Assembly (NCBI RefSeq): GCF_002494345.1
Contig: NZ_NXNI01000001.1
Location: 3,658,001 to 3,722,000, forward strand
Direction: 5' to 3'
Origin: Natrinema ejinorense
Lineage (GTDB): Archaea > Halobacteriota > Halobacteria > Halobacteriales > Natrialbaceae
Length of the DNA: 64,000 bases
Shown piece after piece: positions 25,277 to 33,259 of the stretch; positions within the stretch are counted from its first letter, which is position 1, and every line of letters starts with the position of its first letter. Under the pieces are notes generated by a model, which made no database searches, was not told where the DNA came from, and worked only from the letters and a program-made list of their open reading frames with translations. The translations under genes and the position numbers were made by a program.

Positions 25277-25594
25277 TCAACTCGCCGTCGTGGCGTCCCG
25301 GATCCGGATCTCACCGTCGGTCCGGACGCCGACGTCGAACGACTCGTAGGTGAACCACACCTGATGGGTGACCGCGCCTTCCATCCGCTGGGCGTGTTCG
25401 ACCAGCGAGTCGAGCGCCTCCGGATCGACGGCGTCGTACAGCGGCGGGAGATCGACCGATTCCGTTCCCACGATTGCCGCCACCGCGGTGACGATCGCGT
25501 CGCTCGCCCGTTCACCAGCTTCCGGATCGAACGTCGTGACGTACCTCGTTTCGTTCGTTTCTGGGCCGTCGTCGGGAGCGTTCGGGGAGGGCAT
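25277..25594 (-). CDS. HalOD1 (haloarchaeal output domain) protein
   Basis: The 105-aa protein is almost entirely a HalOD1 domain: an N-terminal YVTTFDPEAGERASDAIVTA helix-strand, the turn LPPLYDAVDPEALDSLV, and closing strands HQVWFTYESFDVGVRTDGEI. The domain is known from haloarchaeal signalling proteins, where it often follows receiver domains and is presumed to be an output module. As a stand-alone gene its partner is unknown. A TATA box at 25636-25643 on this strand supports expression. Confidence 0.88.
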   Translation of the reverse strand: MPSPNAPDDGPETNETRYVTTFDPEAGERASDAIVTAVAAIVGTESVDLPPLYDAVDPEALDSLVEHAQRMEGAVTHQVWFTYESFDVGVRTDGEIRIRDATTAS

Positions 25595-25635
25595 ACCGCT
25601 GACTACTCTGGAGGTGCTGGTAGGTCGTCCCCTTC

Positions 25636-25643
25636 GTATATAC
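25636..25643 (-). promoter_or_regulatory. TATA box of the HalOD1 gene
   Basis: GTATATAC, a self-complementary TATA core, lies 42 nt upstream of ATG 25594 in an AT-rich pocket. With archaeal spacing (TSS about 25 nt downstream) it predicts a leader of roughly 15 nt. No gene starts close downstream on the plus strand. Confidence 0.5.
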
Positions 25644-25820
25644 TTCTTTTAATTAGGGGACGATGTCGAGACCGCCGGCTGGAGCCGTGTCGGTCCTCGA
25701 GGTGACCTGGAAGCCGCGTTCGCAACGAGCGGCGGCGGGAGCGGTGGGCCGATATATCAGGTCCCTGCTATCCGTCGGATAACGACTATCCATATCGGCA
25801 ATTATGTCAACCAATGCCAT

Positions 25821-27341
25821 ATGAACGTGAACCGACGAACCCTCCTCCGAGCGACCGCGGCTGGTGGGATCACGGCCGCCGGGATGGGGATCGGGACGAA
25901 CCCGGCAGCGGCGATCGAACTCGACTGCGCGCTCTCGAGGGAGTTCTTCCACGGCGACGGCGCATTCACGACGCGAGACGTGACAGTCGAGTCGTTCGAC
26001 GGAACGGCGCTCGCCGCCACACTGTACGTACCGGACGCCGACGGACCCCACCCTGCCGTGCTCACGACTCACGGCTGGGGAATGAGCAGGGAGTTCCTCC
26101 GCTGTACCGCCGGCATGTACGCCGACAACGGGTACGTGGTGCTCGCGTACGATTCGCGCGGGTACGGAGGCTCCGGTGGCGAAGTCGGGGTCAACGGACC
26201 GAACGAGGTCGCCGACGTGTCGGCGCTGATCGACTGGCTCGCCGACCACGACGACGTGATCGCCGACGGCGACGATCCGTCGCTTGGGATGGACGGGGGG
26301 TCGTACGGCGGCGGCATCCAACTCCTCGCTGCCACACGAGACGACCGAATCGACGCCATCGTCCCTCGAATCGCGTGGAACGATTTCGTCACCGCCATCA
26401 CGCCCAACGGTGCGATCAAATCCGGGTGGCTCACGTTGCTGGTGGGGTTTGGCTCCGCTTCCTCGCGGTTCACTGGCGATATCGGGGAGAGCATCGACTC
26501 GAATCTACAGGACTGGTACGCCGAGGCGATGGCCGAGAACGCGATCCCCGAGGCCGCACTCGAGTACTTCCAGGAGCGATCGCCGACGCGGTCCCTCGAG
26601 AGCCTCGAGACGCCGACGCTCGTCATTTCGGGCTGGAAGGACACGCTCTTCCCACCGAGCGAGGCGGTCGCCAACTACCGCGAGATCGACGACCTGGGCG
26701 TCGAGTCGCGACTCGTCATCTACGGCGGCGGTCACAACATCGACGAACTCGCTGTCACGGACGAACAACACGAGTACATGAACCGGGCGGCGCTCGACTG
26801 GATGGACCGGCACGTCCGTGGCGCGGAGACCGATGTCGTTCCGCCGGTCTCCCTCTGGGACGATCAGGCGAGTCGGTGGCGAACGTTCGACGACTTTCCG
26901 GGAACGGTCGAACGGACGGTGGTCGGCCTCGAGGGCCTCGGTGGGACGACCTCGACGATCCGCCACCGACCGTTCTGGAACGAGACGGCGAGCTACGAGA
27001 TCGAGTCCGACGGCTTCCGACTCCGGGGGACGCCCGCGCTTTCCGTGTCGATCGAGGCCCACGATGCGCCGTTGCTCTGTTTCGCCAGCCTCCACCACGC
27101 CGAAGATCCGTTCTCGACCGAACAGATCGACGATCAGGTGACCGGGTTCCGCCTCGAGGAGCCGGGCACACACCGGCTCGATCTCGAGCTCGAACCGCTC
27201 CTGCGGGAGATCCCCCGCGGTGACGCGCTCGAGCTACGAATCGAGGCCAGCGATCCCTTCTACCTGGACGAACACGGGTCAGCGACCGTCCACAACGACG
27301 AATCGACGCTGACGCTGCCGATTGCCGACGGCTCGCTCTGA
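25821..27341 (+). CDS. Tat-exported S15/CocE-type alpha/beta hydrolase
   Basis: The 506-aa protein starts with a Tat signal (NRRTLLRATAAGGITAAG, cleavage likely after NPAAA). The mature part is an S15/CocE-like hydrolase: HGWGMSREFLR, AYDSRGYGGSGGE, and nucleophile elbow GMDGGSYGGGIQLLA (Ser), with SGWKDTLFPPSEAV and GGGHNIDE supplying likely Asp and His. A C-terminal jelly-roll domain (about 340-506) matches the usual X-Pro dipeptidyl-peptidase/cocaine esterase architecture. It is probably an extracellular or surface esterase or peptidase; substrate unknown. Confidence 0.88.
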   Translation: MNVNRRTLLRATAAGGITAAGMGIGTNPAAAIELDCALSREFFHGDGAFTTRDVTVESFDGTALAATLYVPDADGPHPAVLTTHGWGMSREFLRCTAGMYADNGYVVLAYDSRGYGGSGGEVGVNGPNEVADVSALIDWLADHDDVIADGDDPSLGMDGGSYGGGIQLLAATRDDRIDAIVPRIAWNDFVTAITPNGAIKSGWLTLLVGFGSASSRFTGDIGESIDSNLQDWYAEAMAENAIPEAALEYFQERSPTRSLESLETPTLVISGWKDTLFPPSEAVANYREIDDLGVESRLVIYGGGHNIDELAVTDEQHEYMNRAALDWMDRHVRGAETDVVPPVSLWDDQASRWRTFDDFPGTVERTVVGLEGLGGTTSTIRHRPFWNETASYEIESDGFRLRGTPALSVSIEAHDAPLLCFASLHHAEDPFSTEQIDDQVTGFRLEEPGTHRLDLELEPLLREIPRGDALELRIEASDPFYLDEHGSATVHNDESTLTLPIADGSL

Positions 27342-27456
27342 GCCGGGACCTGCGAGCCGTCCGAGCCCAGCGGACGCTTGCAGGCAGAAGTAAGACGGCA
27401 CCGAACTCGAGGACGGCGATCGATCGTCCGAACGTGGGTCGGCGGCCGAGCCAGCG

Positions 27457-28200
27457 TTACTCGCTCTGGATCCGCGGCGCGAGCATGTAGGTGACCTGTC
27501 CCTGGCCCTCGCCGAAGCCGAAGTAGATCTTGACGGGGAACTCCTCGCCGAGGTCGAGCGTGACCTCGGTGTCTTTCGGGATCGCCTTGTTCATGTCCTT
27601 GAGATAGTCCAGCGAGAACAGCGAGTGAGCGGGGCCGACCTGCAGGTCGATCAGCTCCTCCTGGGTGAGTTCGAGGTGGACGTCGTCGGTGTCGCCCTCC
27701 GCGTCGACGTAGAAGTACTCCTCCGTTTCGTCGACGCCCAGTGCGATGTGATCGGAGACCATGTCGGCGGCGGTCACCGAGCGGTTGACGTCGTTCCCCT
27801 CGAGGACGACCTCCGCGGGCAGATCGAGGTCCGGAATGTCGGGCTCCTGGCGGATCGAATCGGGATCGATGAGCGCGAGCGTGTACTCGAGTCCGTCGAT
27901 CTGGATGTGGAGTTTTCGGGTCTCCTCGTCGAGTTCGAGCTGGATGAGCTGGCCGGATTCGGCCATGCCAGCGATATCCTCGAGCCGCGAGAGGTCGACG
28001 CCGATCAGTCCGCCGTCCGCTTCGTAGGACTCGAACGCAGACGCATCGAGCGAGAGGTCGACCATCCCGACGTTCGCGGGGTCGACGGCCCGGATCTCCA
28101 GCCCGTCTTCCTCGAGGTGGATCTTGCACTCGTCGACCAGCACGCTCACCGAATCGAGCGCGCTGGTGAGCGTTTCGGCGCTCACGATGGCCTTGAACAT
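27457..28200 (-). CDS. pcn: DNA polymerase sliding clamp (PCNA)
   Basis: The 247-aa clamp starts [11 protein letters not shown] and ends MLAPRIQSE, the expected archaeal PCNA length. Two repeated clamp domains are visible, with the interdomain region near [14 protein letters not shown] and the C-terminal strands [18 protein letters not shown]. It encircles DNA and tethers polymerase, ligase and nucleases. The start at 28200 is fixed by a TATA box about 29 nt upstream, implying a nearly leaderless transcript; a longer in-frame extension upstream would include the promoter and is rejected. Confidence 0.97.
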   Translation of the reverse strand: MFKAIVSAETLTSALDSVSVLVDECKIHLEEDGLEIRAVDPANVGMVDLSLDASAFESYEADGGLIGVDLSRLEDIAGMAESGQLIQLELDEETRKLHIQIDGLEYTLALIDPDSIRQEPDIPDLDLPAEVVLEGNDVNRSVTAADMVSDHIALGVDETEEYFYVDAEGDTDDVHLELTQEELIDLQVGPAHSLFSLDYLKDMNKAIPKDTEVTLDLGEEFPVKIYFGFGEGQGQVTYMLAPRIQSE

Positions 28201-28224
28201 ATAGGTCGCCGTACGAACGGTCGA

Positions 28225-28233
28225 CATAAAAAG
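28225..28233 (-). promoter_or_regulatory. TATA box of PCNA gene
   Basis: CTTTTTATG on the minus strand is centred 29 nt upstream of the PCNA start codon in otherwise GC-rich DNA. Archaeal TATA-to-TSS spacing puts the TSS at or next to the ATG, so the mRNA is probably leaderless. Confidence 0.55.
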
Positions 28234-28430
28234 CCACCCTTTACGCGCGGGCGGGCCCGGGCCGCCGGCTCCGCGGCGCGGAGCGTTTTCAGCAGGTCTT
28301 TCCGCTTCTGGCGCATATCCGAGATACGAATACGACGGCCCGTCCCGAGTGGCGGCGACGACACTCGGATCGGTTTCGTCGGCAGTCACTGGTCGGTCGT
28401 CCGGGACTGCCACCACGTGAGGATCAACTC

Positions 28431-29204
28431 ATGGCAAAAGACCACTACTACAACAAAGCGAAGCAGGAAGGGTACCGCTCTCGAGCGGCCTACAAGCTCA
28501 AACAGCTCGACCAGCTCGAGAACGTCATCGACAGCGGCGACACCGTCGTCGACCTGGGTGCGGCTCCCGGCGGCTGGCTCGAGGTCGCCGCCGAGGAGGT
28601 CGGCCCCAACGGAAACGTCATCGGCGTCGACTTCCAGCGGATCAAGGACTTCGACGACCACGACAACGTCGAGACGCTCCGCGGGGACATGACCGAAGCC
28701 AAGACCCGCGACCGCGTCGTCGACGCCGCCGGCGGGCCCGTCGACGTGGTCGTGTCGGACATGGCACCCAACATGTCCGGCGAGTACTCGCTCGATCAGG
28801 CTCGCTCGCTGCACCTCGCGCGGCAGGCCTTCGAGACCGCACTCGAACTCCTCGACAGCGGCGGCGACTTCGTCGTGAAGATCTTCGAGGGGCCGGACGT
28901 CGACGACTTCCGGGCCGACGTCGAGGAGGAGTTCCAGTACGTCCGTGCGACGTCGCCGAAGGCAAGCCGCGACGAGTCCTCGGAAGTCTACTTCATCGGA
29001 AAGGGCCGACTCACCGCGACGGTGCGGCCGGGCGACGAACTCGAGGTCGAGATCGAAAGCGTCGGAAACGAGGGCGACGGCATCGCGTCGATCGACGGCT
29101 ATCGGCTGTTCGTGCCGGGGACGGAAGAAGGCGAGACCGTCGAGGTTCGCGTCGACGACGTGAAGCCGAACTTCGGGTTCGCTCAGCGGATCGACGAGGA
29201 GTAA
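28431..29204 (+). CDS. rlmE: 23S rRNA (uridine-2'-O)-methyltransferase RlmE/FtsJ with TRAM domain
   Basis: The 257-aa protein has the FtsJ N-terminus (HYYNKAKQEGYRSRAAYKL, catalytic Lys), SAM motif VVDLGAAPGGWLEVAAE, catalytic Asp in VVSDMAPNMSGEY and Lys in DFVVKIFEG, giving the K-D-K-E tetrad of 2'-O-methyltransferases. Residues about 195-257 form a TRAM RNA-binding domain (GDELEVEIESVGNEGDGIAS), a common haloarchaeal extension. It modifies 23S rRNA in the A-loop region. It is divergent from PCNA with 230 bp between. A palindromic repeat begins 4 nt after its stop. Confidence 0.95.
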   Translation: MAKDHYYNKAKQEGYRSRAAYKLKQLDQLENVIDSGDTVVDLGAAPGGWLEVAAEEVGPNGNVIGVDFQRIKDFDDHDNVETLRGDMTEAKTRDRVVDAAGGPVDVVVSDMAPNMSGEYSLDQARSLHLARQAFETALELLDSGGDFVVKIFEGPDVDDFRADVEEEFQYVRATSPKASRDESSEVYFIGKGRLTATVRPGDELEVEIESVGNEGDGIASIDGYRLFVPGTEEGETVEVRVDDVKPNFGFAQRIDEE

Positions 29205-29207
29205 CAC

Positions 29208-29291
29208 TATAGTAGCAACTGTAAGTCAGTGCACACCTGATCGCACGACAGCGTTGCGATCAGTGTGTAAATCGTTTCAGTTGCTACTATA
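29208..29291 (+). repeat. Palindromic dispersed repeat, copy A
   Basis: An 84-bp element with perfect 13-bp terminal inverted repeats TATAGTAGCAACT / AGTTGCTACTATA and an internal hairpin TGATCGCA...TGCGATCA around a 9-nt loop. The core TGCACACCTGATCGCACGAC (29230-29249) recurs exactly in copy B (40054-40073, inverted) and with 1-2 mismatches in copies C (46181-46200) and D (62394-62413). Its right end overlaps the 3' end of the ribbon-helix-helix gene and supplies its last codons and stop. It resembles a MITE; a transposase is not present in the window. Confidence 0.85.
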
Positions 29292-29465
29292 CTCCTGATC
29301 CCCGAGGCGGTCGTGACGTTTGTCGATCTCGTCGAGGATATCCAGGTTTTTGCGGATCGAGGATCGGATGGCGTCGCTGCGATTGACGAACTTGCCGTCG
29401 TCGCCGACGTGGTCGTCCAAGTCGTCGAGGAGTTCCTGTGGGATTTCGACGCTGATCTTGGGCAT
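29277..29465 (-). CDS. Ribbon-helix-helix (CopG-type) DNA-binding protein
   Basis: The 62-aa protein is a single ribbon-helix-helix domain: strand PKISVEIPQELLDDLDDH, then NRSDAIRSSIRKNLDIL. Such dimers bind DNA in the major groove through the beta ribbon and usually act as repressors or antitoxins. There is no toxin gene alongside. The final residues and stop codon (QEYSSN, TGA) are read from the end of palindromic repeat copy A, so the ancestral C-terminus was probably replaced when the repeat arrived. Confidence 0.85.
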   Translation of the reverse strand: MPKISVEIPQELLDDLDDHVGDDGKFVNRSDAIRSSIRKNLDILDEIDKRHDRLGDQEYSSN

Positions 29466-29525
29466 CAGTCTGGATAGTCGTTCGCAAGCCCCCGACTTAA
29501 GCCGTCGGCTCGCGGCACCGGACTC

Positions 29526-31874
29526 CTAGTCGACGACGGTGGCTCCGGTGTCGTCGTCCGCGTCGGGGTCCGTTGCCGTTCCATCACCGCCACCGCCGAA
29601 CAGCCGTCCGCCGGCGGTCAGGACGTAGAGGACGGCGAGGCCGATCAGGTACGTCAGCGCGATCGGGATCGAGACGATCAGCATCATGAGGATCCCCTTC
29701 GGGCTGAAGAAGGCCGCGAGGACGAAGATCCCGACGACGACCGGCCGCCAGCGCTCGAGCATCGTGCGGTAGCTGACGATGCCGCCGACGTGGAACAGCG
29801 CCATCGTGACGATGATGTTCAGCAGGAAGCCGATTCCGACGGTGGTGAAGATCACGAGCCAGAAGAAGTTCTTGATCCGGTAGGAGATGACCATCCCGTT
29901 GCGGAGCCCATCCGAGATCAGATACGAGATGATCGACGGCGCGACCCAGAAGAACCCGAGGTAGGTTCCGACGGCGAAGCCGGCGAGTAGACCGCCGCCC
30001 CAGACGACGAACGTCCGGCGGTCGCCGTAGACCAGCCCGCGCTCCTTGGCGGCCGGCCAGGCGTAGAACAGCGCCACCGGTACCACGGCGATGAGGCCGG
30101 CGAGCGCGCTCACCTTCGCCTCGAAGATGAGCACTTCGACGGGGTGCAAGGCGACGACGATGTCCAGTTCGTTGATGACCTCGGTGAGATACTCGGGGTC
30201 CTTCAATTCGCTCAGATTGATGTCTTCGTCGACGACCTCGGCGAGCAACTCCCGTGGAACTCGATCGAGGAAGAGCCTGAGGACGTCCCCGAGACCGCCC
30301 GAGTAGAGCCAGAAGAAGGTCCCGCCCATGACGACCATGAACAGCCCGACGATTCGGAACACCTTCGAGGTGAGGCTGTTGAGGATAAAGGCGATGTCGT
30401 AGGCGTAGCCGCCGATGTCGTCTTCGGTGGTCTCGTCTTCGGTGAACGGATCGAGCATCCCAGCGGCGGTGCTCGCGAAGAGGCCCCCTTCGTCGTCCGC
30501 GGCGGCCCCGCCAGTACTCGCCCCGCCCGCCGTGTCGCCGTCTCCCGCTCCGTCCTCGCCGGCCATGGACTCCTGTATCGTATCGAAGCGATTGAGGATC
30601 GCCTCGGCTTTCGCCCGGTCGTCGTCGTACATGGCCTGCCGGGAGTACTCGAGGGCCTGCTCTTCGCTCATCGTCCGGAAGACCTGCGTCGAAACGTCCT
30701 CGATGTCCTCGGCCTCGAGCGTCTCGAAATCGATGTCGTCGTGGCTGTCGGCCCGTCGAACGTCGTCCTCGCGGGGGTAGACCGGCTGCTGGAGCACGTA
30801 GATCGTGTAGCCAAGCAGGACGAGAAAGCCCACGACGGCGGCGACGACCAGGCCGACCGCGAGCTCGCCGAGGTGGCCGTGTTCGAGCGCGAACGTCTCG
30901 AGTCCGGTCGTCCCGGGTCGAAGCCGCGAGGGGAACAGCGGGTAGACCGATTCGTGGAGGTAGCCGAAGCCGCCCTGGTTGACGGCCAGCGCGATCGTGA
31001 GGGTGGCCGCGGCGAGGACGCCACCGAACTGGAGGAGGCGGCGCTTGACGTGTTCGGTCCCCGTCCCGGCGGATTTCGCTGCGCCGCGTCGCCGGACGTT
31101 GGTGACCACCTTGGCCAGTCCGAGACTGAAGACGTAGAGGATGACCATCGGGGTCGCCCACATGACCTGTGTGAACGGGTCCGGCGGCGAGAACAGGGCC
31201 CCGAAGATGACGATCCCGACGACGGCGTGTCGCCACTTGTCACGGAACGTTTCGAAGGGAATGACTTCGGTATAGGACAGCGCCCCCATCACCAGCGGGA
31301 GCTGGGCGGCGAGGCCAAAGGAGAGCGTCAACAGCGCCATGAACTCGGTGAACTCGGTGATGCCGAAGCTCGGTTTGACGCCGGCACTGACCGCGTTCCC
31401 TGCGAGGAACGCGAACGCGTACGGGAAAAAGATGCTGTAGGCGTAGACGACACCCGCCATGAACAGGGCCAGCGCCATCACCACGAAGCCTGCGATGTGG
31501 CCTTTCGAAATCGGGACGACGCTGGTATACCCCCGCCGACGGAGTGCCTTCCGTGAGAAAAAGAGCAAGGCGGGGAGCGCGACGATGATCCCCACGATCA
31601 TCCCGATCTTGGCCTGGAGCAAGATCACCTCGAAGGGCGTCCGTGTGATGACATCGGTCGCCGCCGCGATATCCTGCCCCATCTGGGACTCCGTCGTCGC
31701 CTTGAGGAAGTCCCAGACGACGATCCGAAGCGCGTAGAAGGAGCCGACGAAGCCCAGGAGGAAGACGATGAACACTTTCTGGAGGTGTTGTTGGGCACCA
31801 GAGAGGAGTGCGCCGAGCGTCTCCCGGCCGCTGTTGAGGGCCCGGGCTGTATCCTCGTCGACGGCAGAACTCAT
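29526..31874 (-). CDS. tatCt: Twin-arginine translocase TatCt (fused double TatC, about 14 TM)
   Basis: The 782-aa protein contains two TatC units in tandem. The first (about 25-275) includes FEVILLQAKIGMIVGIIVAL and FFPYAFAFLAG; the second (about 500-750) repeats VEVLIFEAKVSALAGLIAVV and ISYLISDGL; an acidic, Gly/Asp-rich linker (about 370-470) joins them. This fused 14-TM form is specific to haloarchaea and is paired with the ordinary TatCo, encoded divergently 141 bp away. Together with TatA it exports folded proteins, a major route in halophiles. The C-terminus is strongly acidic. tatA is not in the window. Confidence 0.96.
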   Translation of the reverse strand: MSSAVDEDTARALNSGRETLGALLSGAQQHLQKVFIVFLLGFVGSFYALRIVVWDFLKATTESQMGQDIAAATDVITRTPFEVILLQAKIGMIVGIIVALPALLFFSRKALRRRGYTSVVPISKGHIAGFVVMALALFMAGVVYAYSIFFPYAFAFLAGNAVSAGVKPSFGITEFTEFMALLTLSFGLAAQLPLVMGALSYTEVIPFETFRDKWRHAVVGIVIFGALFSPPDPFTQVMWATPMVILYVFSLGLAKVVTNVRRRGAAKSAGTGTEHVKRRLLQFGGVLAAATLTIALAVNQGGFGYLHESVYPLFPSRLRPGTTGLETFALEHGHLGELAVGLVVAAVVGFLVLLGYTIYVLQQPVYPREDDVRRADSHDDIDFETLEAEDIEDVSTQVFRTMSEEQALEYSRQAMYDDDRAKAEAILNRFDTIQESMAGEDGAGDGDTAGGASTGGAAADDEGGLFASTAAGMLDPFTEDETTEDDIGGYAYDIAFILNSLTSKVFRIVGLFMVVMGGTFFWLYSGGLGDVLRLFLDRVPRELLAEVVDEDINLSELKDPEYLTEVINELDIVVALHPVEVLIFEAKVSALAGLIAVVPVALFYAWPAAKERGLVYGDRRTFVVWGGGLLAGFAVGTYLGFFWVAPSIISYLISDGLRNGMVISYRIKNFFWLVIFTTVGIGFLLNIIVTMALFHVGGIVSYRTMLERWRPVVVGIFVLAAFFSPKGILMMLIVSIPIALTYLIGLAVLYVLTAGGRLFGGGGDGTATDPDADDDTGATVVD

Positions 31875-32015
31875 TGGACGAAAGTAACTGACATCCAGTT
31901 ATCAACCTTTCGAGTGGGGTATGTAGTTCGTGGGCCGATCGAACGCCCTTCTCGCTCACGACGGGGTGTTCGTAAGAAAAAGGCCTATAACCGGCGGCCT
32001 ATCAGTATCCGATAG

Positions 32016-32936
32016 ATGTCGGACGAGCCGGTGGACGACCGCGAGGTCGAGGGGCCCACGGAGCCACGCGAGGGTCCCGACGGGCGACAGCCAGCCGCTG
32101 CTGACGGAGCGACTCCCAGCCTCGAGACCGACGGCGAGGGCGTCGTCGGCGACCGGCACAGTCCCGAGCCGACCTATCCCGACTCCGACGACGATATCGG
32201 CGGCATTTCGACGCCGCCCGACGACGAGGAGATGCCCCTGGCCGACCACATCGAGGAGATGGTCCTCCGACTGGCGGTCGTCCTCCTGTTCGGCGCCGGC
32301 GGGACGGCGATCGGACTGCTGTGGGCCTCCGATGCCATCACACAGATCTGGTTTAGCGTCTTCCCGTCCGGCGGTAACGCTCCGCCACCTCACCTCTACA
32401 ATCCGCTCGAGTTGTGGCTCACCCGGATCAAACTCTCGTCGCTGCTGGGGATCATGGTCGCGTTGCCGGCGTTCGTCTACGAGTGTTACCTGTTCATGCG
32501 GCCGGGGCTGTACCCCAACGAGCGCAAGTACTACCTCGCGGCCGTGCCCACGAGCGTCGTGCTGGCGGCAGGCGGGATGTTGTTCTCGTACGTGCTCGTG
32601 TTGCCGATCCTCTTCGAGTACTTCACGTACTACGCCGAGGGAAGCGCAGAGATCGCGTACGCGCTGGGTGAAACGTTCAATCTGATCATCACGCTGACCG
32701 GCTTCCTCGCGATCGTCTTCCAGATTCCGCTCTTTATCATGCTGGCGATCATGATGGGCGTGACGACCCGCCGCTGGCTCGCCCAGAAGCGGCTGTACTT
32801 CTGGGCGGCCTTCGCCGGGCTCTCCTTTATGTTCACGATCGACCCGACGATGATGGCTCCCATCCTCGTCGCCGTCACGATGATCCTGTTGTTCGAGGGG
32901 ACGTTGCTGGTCCTCAAGTGGGTCGGCCGAGAGTAG
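32016..32936 (+). CDS. tatCo: Twin-arginine translocase TatCo
   Basis: The 306-aa protein has a long acidic N-terminal extension (about 70 residues), then a six-TM TatC core: MPLADHIEEMVLRLAVVLL (the conserved N-terminal helix with the substrate-binding Glu), LWLTRIKLSSLLGIMVALPA, and FVYECYLFMRPGLYPNERKY. It recognises RR signal peptides. Several of the window's own products (25821, 40669, 43615, 47489, 54845, 57890, 63871) carry Tat signals. Transcribed away from tatCt; TATA-like CCTATAACC at about 31983 lies upstream. Confidence 0.96.
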   Translation: MSDEPVDDREVEGPTEPREGPDGRQPAAADGATPSLETDGEGVVGDRHSPEPTYPDSDDDIGGISTPPDDEEMPLADHIEEMVLRLAVVLLFGAGGTAIGLLWASDAITQIWFSVFPSGGNAPPPHLYNPLELWLTRIKLSSLLGIMVALPAFVYECYLFMRPGLYPNERKYYLAAVPTSVVLAAGGMLFSYVLVLPILFEYFTYYAEGSAEIAYALGETFNLIITLTGFLAIVFQIPLFIMLAIMMGVTTRRWLAQKRLYFWAAFAGLSFMFTIDPTMMAPILVAVTMILLFEGTLLVLKWVGRE

Positions 32937-33259
32937 ACCACTCGAGTTCGCTCCCGTTCGTTCCCGTGACGGCCAGCCGTCACACACTCACACCGCGTTC
33001 GGATTCGTGGACGCTCGTTTGCTTTCCACCCGCGGAATCCATAATATAATGGCCTTATACTGTATTCATCCGTCCGGATATTAGGTACTTCCGCTCGATA
33101 TCAGGAGAAAAGCCACGGTTCGTAAAAGATAATCGTTTAGTGGTTGTGTATGTTCTGCTAACCCGTGAAACTCTGAATGGTATTTCGCAAATATCTCTTC
33201 GAGGGGCGCGATTGTAAACTGCATTGCGCCATCCGTTCCGAGACGGCGAGGTGGGGGCC
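32937..33259. other. AT-rich control region upstream of nasA
   Basis: No gene seen. The region holds AATATAAT within 33041-33050, a likely TATA element, and a 10-mer TAATCGTTTA at 33130-33139 that recurs inverted upstream of nirA (35984-35993). Base composition changes to AT-rich from about 33035 to 33200, as expected for a long promoter/leader; the actual TSS cannot be fixed by eye. Confidence 0.5.

Noticed and set aside
29277-29465. Ribbon-helix-helix gene as the antitoxin of a TA pair or as the cell-division regulator CdrS
   Set aside because: No toxin ORF on either side and no ftsZ2 adjacent; sequence start also differs from what I recall for CdrS.
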